Part shown: in pieces, positions 62,087 to 64,000 of the stretch
Position numbering within the stretch: the stretch's first letter is position 1
Layout of the letters: each line of letters opens with the position of its first letter
DNA from: Noviluteimonas caseinilytica
GTDB taxonomy: Bacteria; Pseudomonadota; Gammaproteobacteria; Xanthomonadales; Xanthomonadaceae
DNA length: 64,000 nt
Direction of reading: 5' to 3'
Assembly (NCBI RefSeq): GCF_018406605.1
Contig: NZ_AP024545.1
Location: 434,001-498,000, forward strand
The notes under the pieces: model-generated
Database searches by the model: none
What the model saw: only the letters and a program-made list of their open reading frames with translations
What the model was told of the DNA's origin: nothing
Program-made: the position numbers and the translations under genes

Positions 62087-62618
62087 GGTTCAACTCCTCC
62101 ACCTTCTTGCCGCGCTTCGCCGCGATCTTGGCGGGCGAGCTCGTTTCGCTCAGGCCGCGCAGCGTGGCGCGCACCAGGTTGATCGGGTTGCGCGAGCCGA
62201 CGGCCTTCGCAAGCACGTTCTTGACGCCGGCCGCTTCGAGCACGGCGCGCATCGCGCCGCCGGCGATCACGCCGGTACCTTCGGAGGCGGGCTGCATGAA
62301 GACGCGCGCGGCGCCGTGGCCCGACTTCACGGCGTGCCACAAGGTGCCGTTGTTGAGGTCGACCTGCATGAAGCTCTTGCGCGCGTATTCCATCGACTTC
62401 TGGATCGCGACCGGCACTTCGCGCGCCTTGCCGTAACCGAAACCGACCTTGCCGTTGCCGTCGCCCACCACCGTCAAAGCGGTGAAGGTGAACTGGCGAC
62501 CGCCCTTGACCGTCTTGCTGACGCGGTTGACCGCGATCAGCTTCTCGATCATGCCGTCATCGACTTCTTCGCGGTCGCGACGATCGCGGCCGCGCGATTC
62601 CCGTTGCTGTTCTGCCAT
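62079..62618 (-). CDS. rpsE: 30S ribosomal protein S5
   Basis: A 179-aa S5, with an Arg/Asp-rich N-terminus, the double-stranded-RNA-binding part (KLIAVNRVSKTVKGGRQFTF, ALTVVGDGNGKVGFGYGKA) and the C-terminal GTGVIAGGAMRAVLE. It affects decoding fidelity. It follows rplR after an unusually long 161-bp spacer full of hairpins. Confidence 0.98.
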   Translation of the reverse strand: MAEQQRESRGRDRRDREEVDDGMIEKLIAVNRVSKTVKGGRQFTFTALTVVGDGNGKVGFGYGKAREVPVAIQKSMEYARKSFMQVDLNNGTLWHAVKSGHGAARVFMQPASEGTGVIAGGAMRAVLEAAGVKNVLAKAVGSRNPINLVRATLRGLSETSSPAKIAAKRGKKVEELNHG

Positions 62619-62779
62619 GTTCGTATCTCGTAGTTTGGAAAGGATTTGCGGCTTGGCCGCTTATGGTTGTGGTGTGGAGCGGGTGCTGCGTGGCGAGGAG
62701 AACTCCTCGCCGCGTCCTGCATCGACCCATGCAGGCGGGACGAACACGTGTGGGGCTTGCGCCCCGCACTTTCAATGCA
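62619..62779 (-). other. 161-bp spacer with four hairpins between rplR and rpsE
   Basis: The four stems are: GCGGC/GCCGC (62648-62660); a 9-bp GGCGAGGAG/CTCCTCGCC pair (62692-62711); a 7-bp CCTGCAT/ATGCAGG pair (62716-62735); and GTGTGGGGC/GCCCCGCAC with a 4-nt loop (62748-62769). No T run or ORF. Related operons have only a short spacer here. Confidence 0.55.
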
Positions 62780-63133
62780 TCAGAACTGCAGGCCGCCTTC
62801 GCGGGCCGCATCGGCGAGCGCCTTGATGCGACCGTGGTAGCGGTAGCCCGAGCGGTCGAACGCGACCTTCTCGACGCCGGCAGCCTTCGCCTTCTCGGCG
62901 ATCAGGCGACCGACCTTGGCGGCGGCGTCGCTGTTCTTGCCGTTCTTCAGGCCTTCCTTGACGTCGGACTGCACGGTCGAGGCCGAAGCCAGGACCTTGG
63001 AGCCGTCGGACGTGAAGACCTGCGCGTACAAGTGCTGGCCGGTGCGCAGCACCGACAGGCGCGGCACGCCGAGTTCGCGGATGTGGGCGCGCGTCGACTT
63101 GGCGCGGCGCAGGCGGGCGGGATTCTTGTTCAT
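62780..63133 (-). CDS. rplR: 50S ribosomal protein L18
   Basis: A 117-aa L18, beginning MNKNPARLRRAKSTRAHIRE and ending ALADAAREGGLQF. It binds 5S rRNA together with L5. Transcribed after rplF (29 bp). Confidence 0.97.
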   Translation of the reverse strand: MNKNPARLRRAKSTRAHIRELGVPRLSVLRTGQHLYAQVFTSDGSKVLASASTVQSDVKEGLKNGKNSDAAAKVGRLIAEKAKAAGVEKVAFDRSGYRYHGRIKALADAAREGGLQF

Positions 63134-63162
63134 GCTTTTGTTCTCCGAAAGCTGAAAGCCGA

Positions 63163-63690
63163 TTAGGCCTTCTTGGCTTCCTTGCGGATGATGTTCTCGC
63201 CGGCGTACTTCACGCCCTTGCCCTTGTACGGTTCCGGCGGGCGGAAACCGCGGATCTTGGCCGCGACTTCACCGACGCGCTGCTTGTCGGCACCCGACAC
63301 GACGATTTCCGTCTGCGTCGGCGTCGCGATCGTGATGCCTTCCGGGGCGGTGAACAGCACCGGATGCGAGAAGCCCAGCGAGAGGTTGAGGTCCTTGCCC
63401 TGCATCGCGGCACGGTAGCCGACGCCCACCAGCTCGAGCTTGCGCTCGAAGCCGGACGTGACGCCCTGGACCATGTTGGCGACGATGGCGCGGAGCGTAC
63501 CGGCCAGCGGGACGAGCGACGGATCGTTCGCCGAAACCTGCGCGGTATCGTTCTCGACCTTGATGTCGATGCCGGCCGGCTTGGCGATCGACAAGGTGCC
63601 CTTCGGGCCCTTGACGCTCACGCTTTCCGGCTGGACGTTCAGTTCGATGCCCTTCGCGAGGGCGATCGGCTTCTTGGCGACACGGGACAT
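63163..63690 (-). CDS. rplF: 50S ribosomal protein L6
   Basis: A 175-aa L6, beginning MSRVAKKPIALAKGIEL with VSVKGPKGTLSIAKP, and a C-terminal IRGFRPPEPYKGKGVKYAGE near the sarcin-ricin region. It follows rpsH by 13 bp, standard spc order. Confidence 0.98.
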   Translation of the reverse strand: MSRVAKKPIALAKGIELNVQPESVSVKGPKGTLSIAKPAGIDIKVENDTAQVSANDPSLVPLAGTLRAIVANMVQGVTSGFERKLELVGVGYRAAMQGKDLNLSLGFSHPVLFTAPEGITIATPTQTEIVVSGADKQRVGEVAAKIRGFRPPEPYKGKGVKYAGENIIRKEAKKA

Positions 63691-63703
63691 TATCTGTACT
63701 CCC

Positions 63704-64000
63704 TTAAGCCACGAAGCACAGGACTTCGCCGCCGACGCCCTGCTGGCGTGCCTGCGTGTCGGTCATGATGCCCTTCGAGGTGGAGATGATCGCGACACCC
63801 AGGCCACCGAGGACCTTGGGCAGCGCGTCCTTGCCGCGGTACTGGCGCAGGCTGGACTTCGAAACGCGCTGCAGGCGTTCGATGACCGGCTTGCCCTCGT
63901 AATACTTCAGCGCGATTTCCAGGACCGACTTGGCGCCGTCCTTGGTCACGCGCGACGACGCGATGTAGCCCTCGTCCGCGAGGACCTTGGCGATCGCGAC
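63704..64000 (-). CDS. rpsH: 30S ribosomal protein S8 (5' end outside window)
   Basis: The last 98 residues of S8 are present, ending GIMTDTQARQQGVGGEVLCFVA. The frame runs open to the window edge (VAIAKVLADEGYIASS), so about 34 N-terminal residues lie outside. In E. coli S8 represses the spc operon by binding its mRNA. The gene is on the minus strand upstream of rplF. Confidence 0.96.
   Translation of the reverse strand, partial: VAIAKVLADEGYIASSRVTKDGAKSVLEIALKYYEGKPVIERLQRVSKSSLRQYRGKDALPKVLGGLGVAIISTSKGIMTDTQARQQGVGGEVLCFVA

Overview
The window is a gene-dense, high-GC chromosomal segment from a gammaproteobacterium. It is most likely a Lysobacter/Luteimonas-like member of the Xanthomonadaceae (Lysobacteraceae). 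This is inferred from the very GC-rich third codon positions, a peptidase family S46 enzyme, a class II (plant-type) DAHP synthase, a bTHX ribosomal protein, and the spc/alpha ribosomal operon order. No tRNA, rRNA, IS element, prophage or CRISPR array could be recognised. This is core chromosome rather than an accessory island.

Region by region. (1) 0.1-5.6 kb: secreted or exported proteins (TAT-exported PLP enzyme, serine hydrolase, EF-hand protein, lipoprotein phosphodiesterase, SnoaL/NTF2-like protein). (2) 5.7-16 kb: split histidine-utilisation genes (hutU; divergent hutF and hutI) interleaved with a COG4637-type ATPase, a bacterial RIO kinase, an intradiol dioxygenase, an App1-like phosphatase coupled to hutF, and an M19 dipeptidase. 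hutH and hutG are not in the window. (3) 16.1-27 kb: bTHX, a MerC-domain protein, zur, gltX, lpxH, a DUF455 protein, purF, a SPOR protein, folC, a histidine phosphatase and serA. cvpA, usually between the SPOR gene and purF, is missing. (4) 27-34.8 kb: S46 dipeptidyl-peptidase, tdh-kbl threonine degradation, a pseudouridine synthase, an OmpA-family porin. (5) 35-46 kb: methylcitrate-cycle genes prpD, prpC and prpB with mdh and an aminotransferase, plus an Old Yellow Enzyme/FadH-type reductase, a DOPA-dioxygenase-like protein, a cell-wall hydrolase and a beta-class GST. (6) 46.3-56.6 kb: a coupled three-lipoprotein operon built round an M48 protease, ppiB, typA, an amidase, a BNR/Ycf48-like protein, aroG-type DAHP synthase, dsbB. 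(7) 56.7-64 kb, all on the minus strand: rpsH(partial)-rplF-rplR-rpsE-rpmD-rplO-secY-rpsM-rpsK-rpsD-rpoA-rplQ, ending in a strong terminator. rpmJ is absent from the secY-rpsM gap.

How the genes work together. HutU and HutI convert urocanate to formiminoglutamate, and HutF deiminates it to formylglutamate. Tdh and Kbl split threonine to glycine and acetyl-CoA. PrpC, PrpD and PrpB process propionyl-CoA, with Mdh providing oxaloacetate. Taken together with several exported peptidases and hydrolases, this suggests an amino-acid/peptide scavenging lifestyle.

I did not see a clear new defence or mobile system. The least explained signals are: unusually long hairpin-filled spacers inside the ribosomal operons (rpsE-rplR, rpoA-rplQ, rpsD-rpoA, secY-rpsM); the coupled M48/three-lipoprotein operon; a Zur-box-like palindrome before the MerC-domain gene; a set of genes whose -10 element abuts the start codon (putative leaderless mRNAs); and an uncharacterised membrane protein coupled into prpBC.
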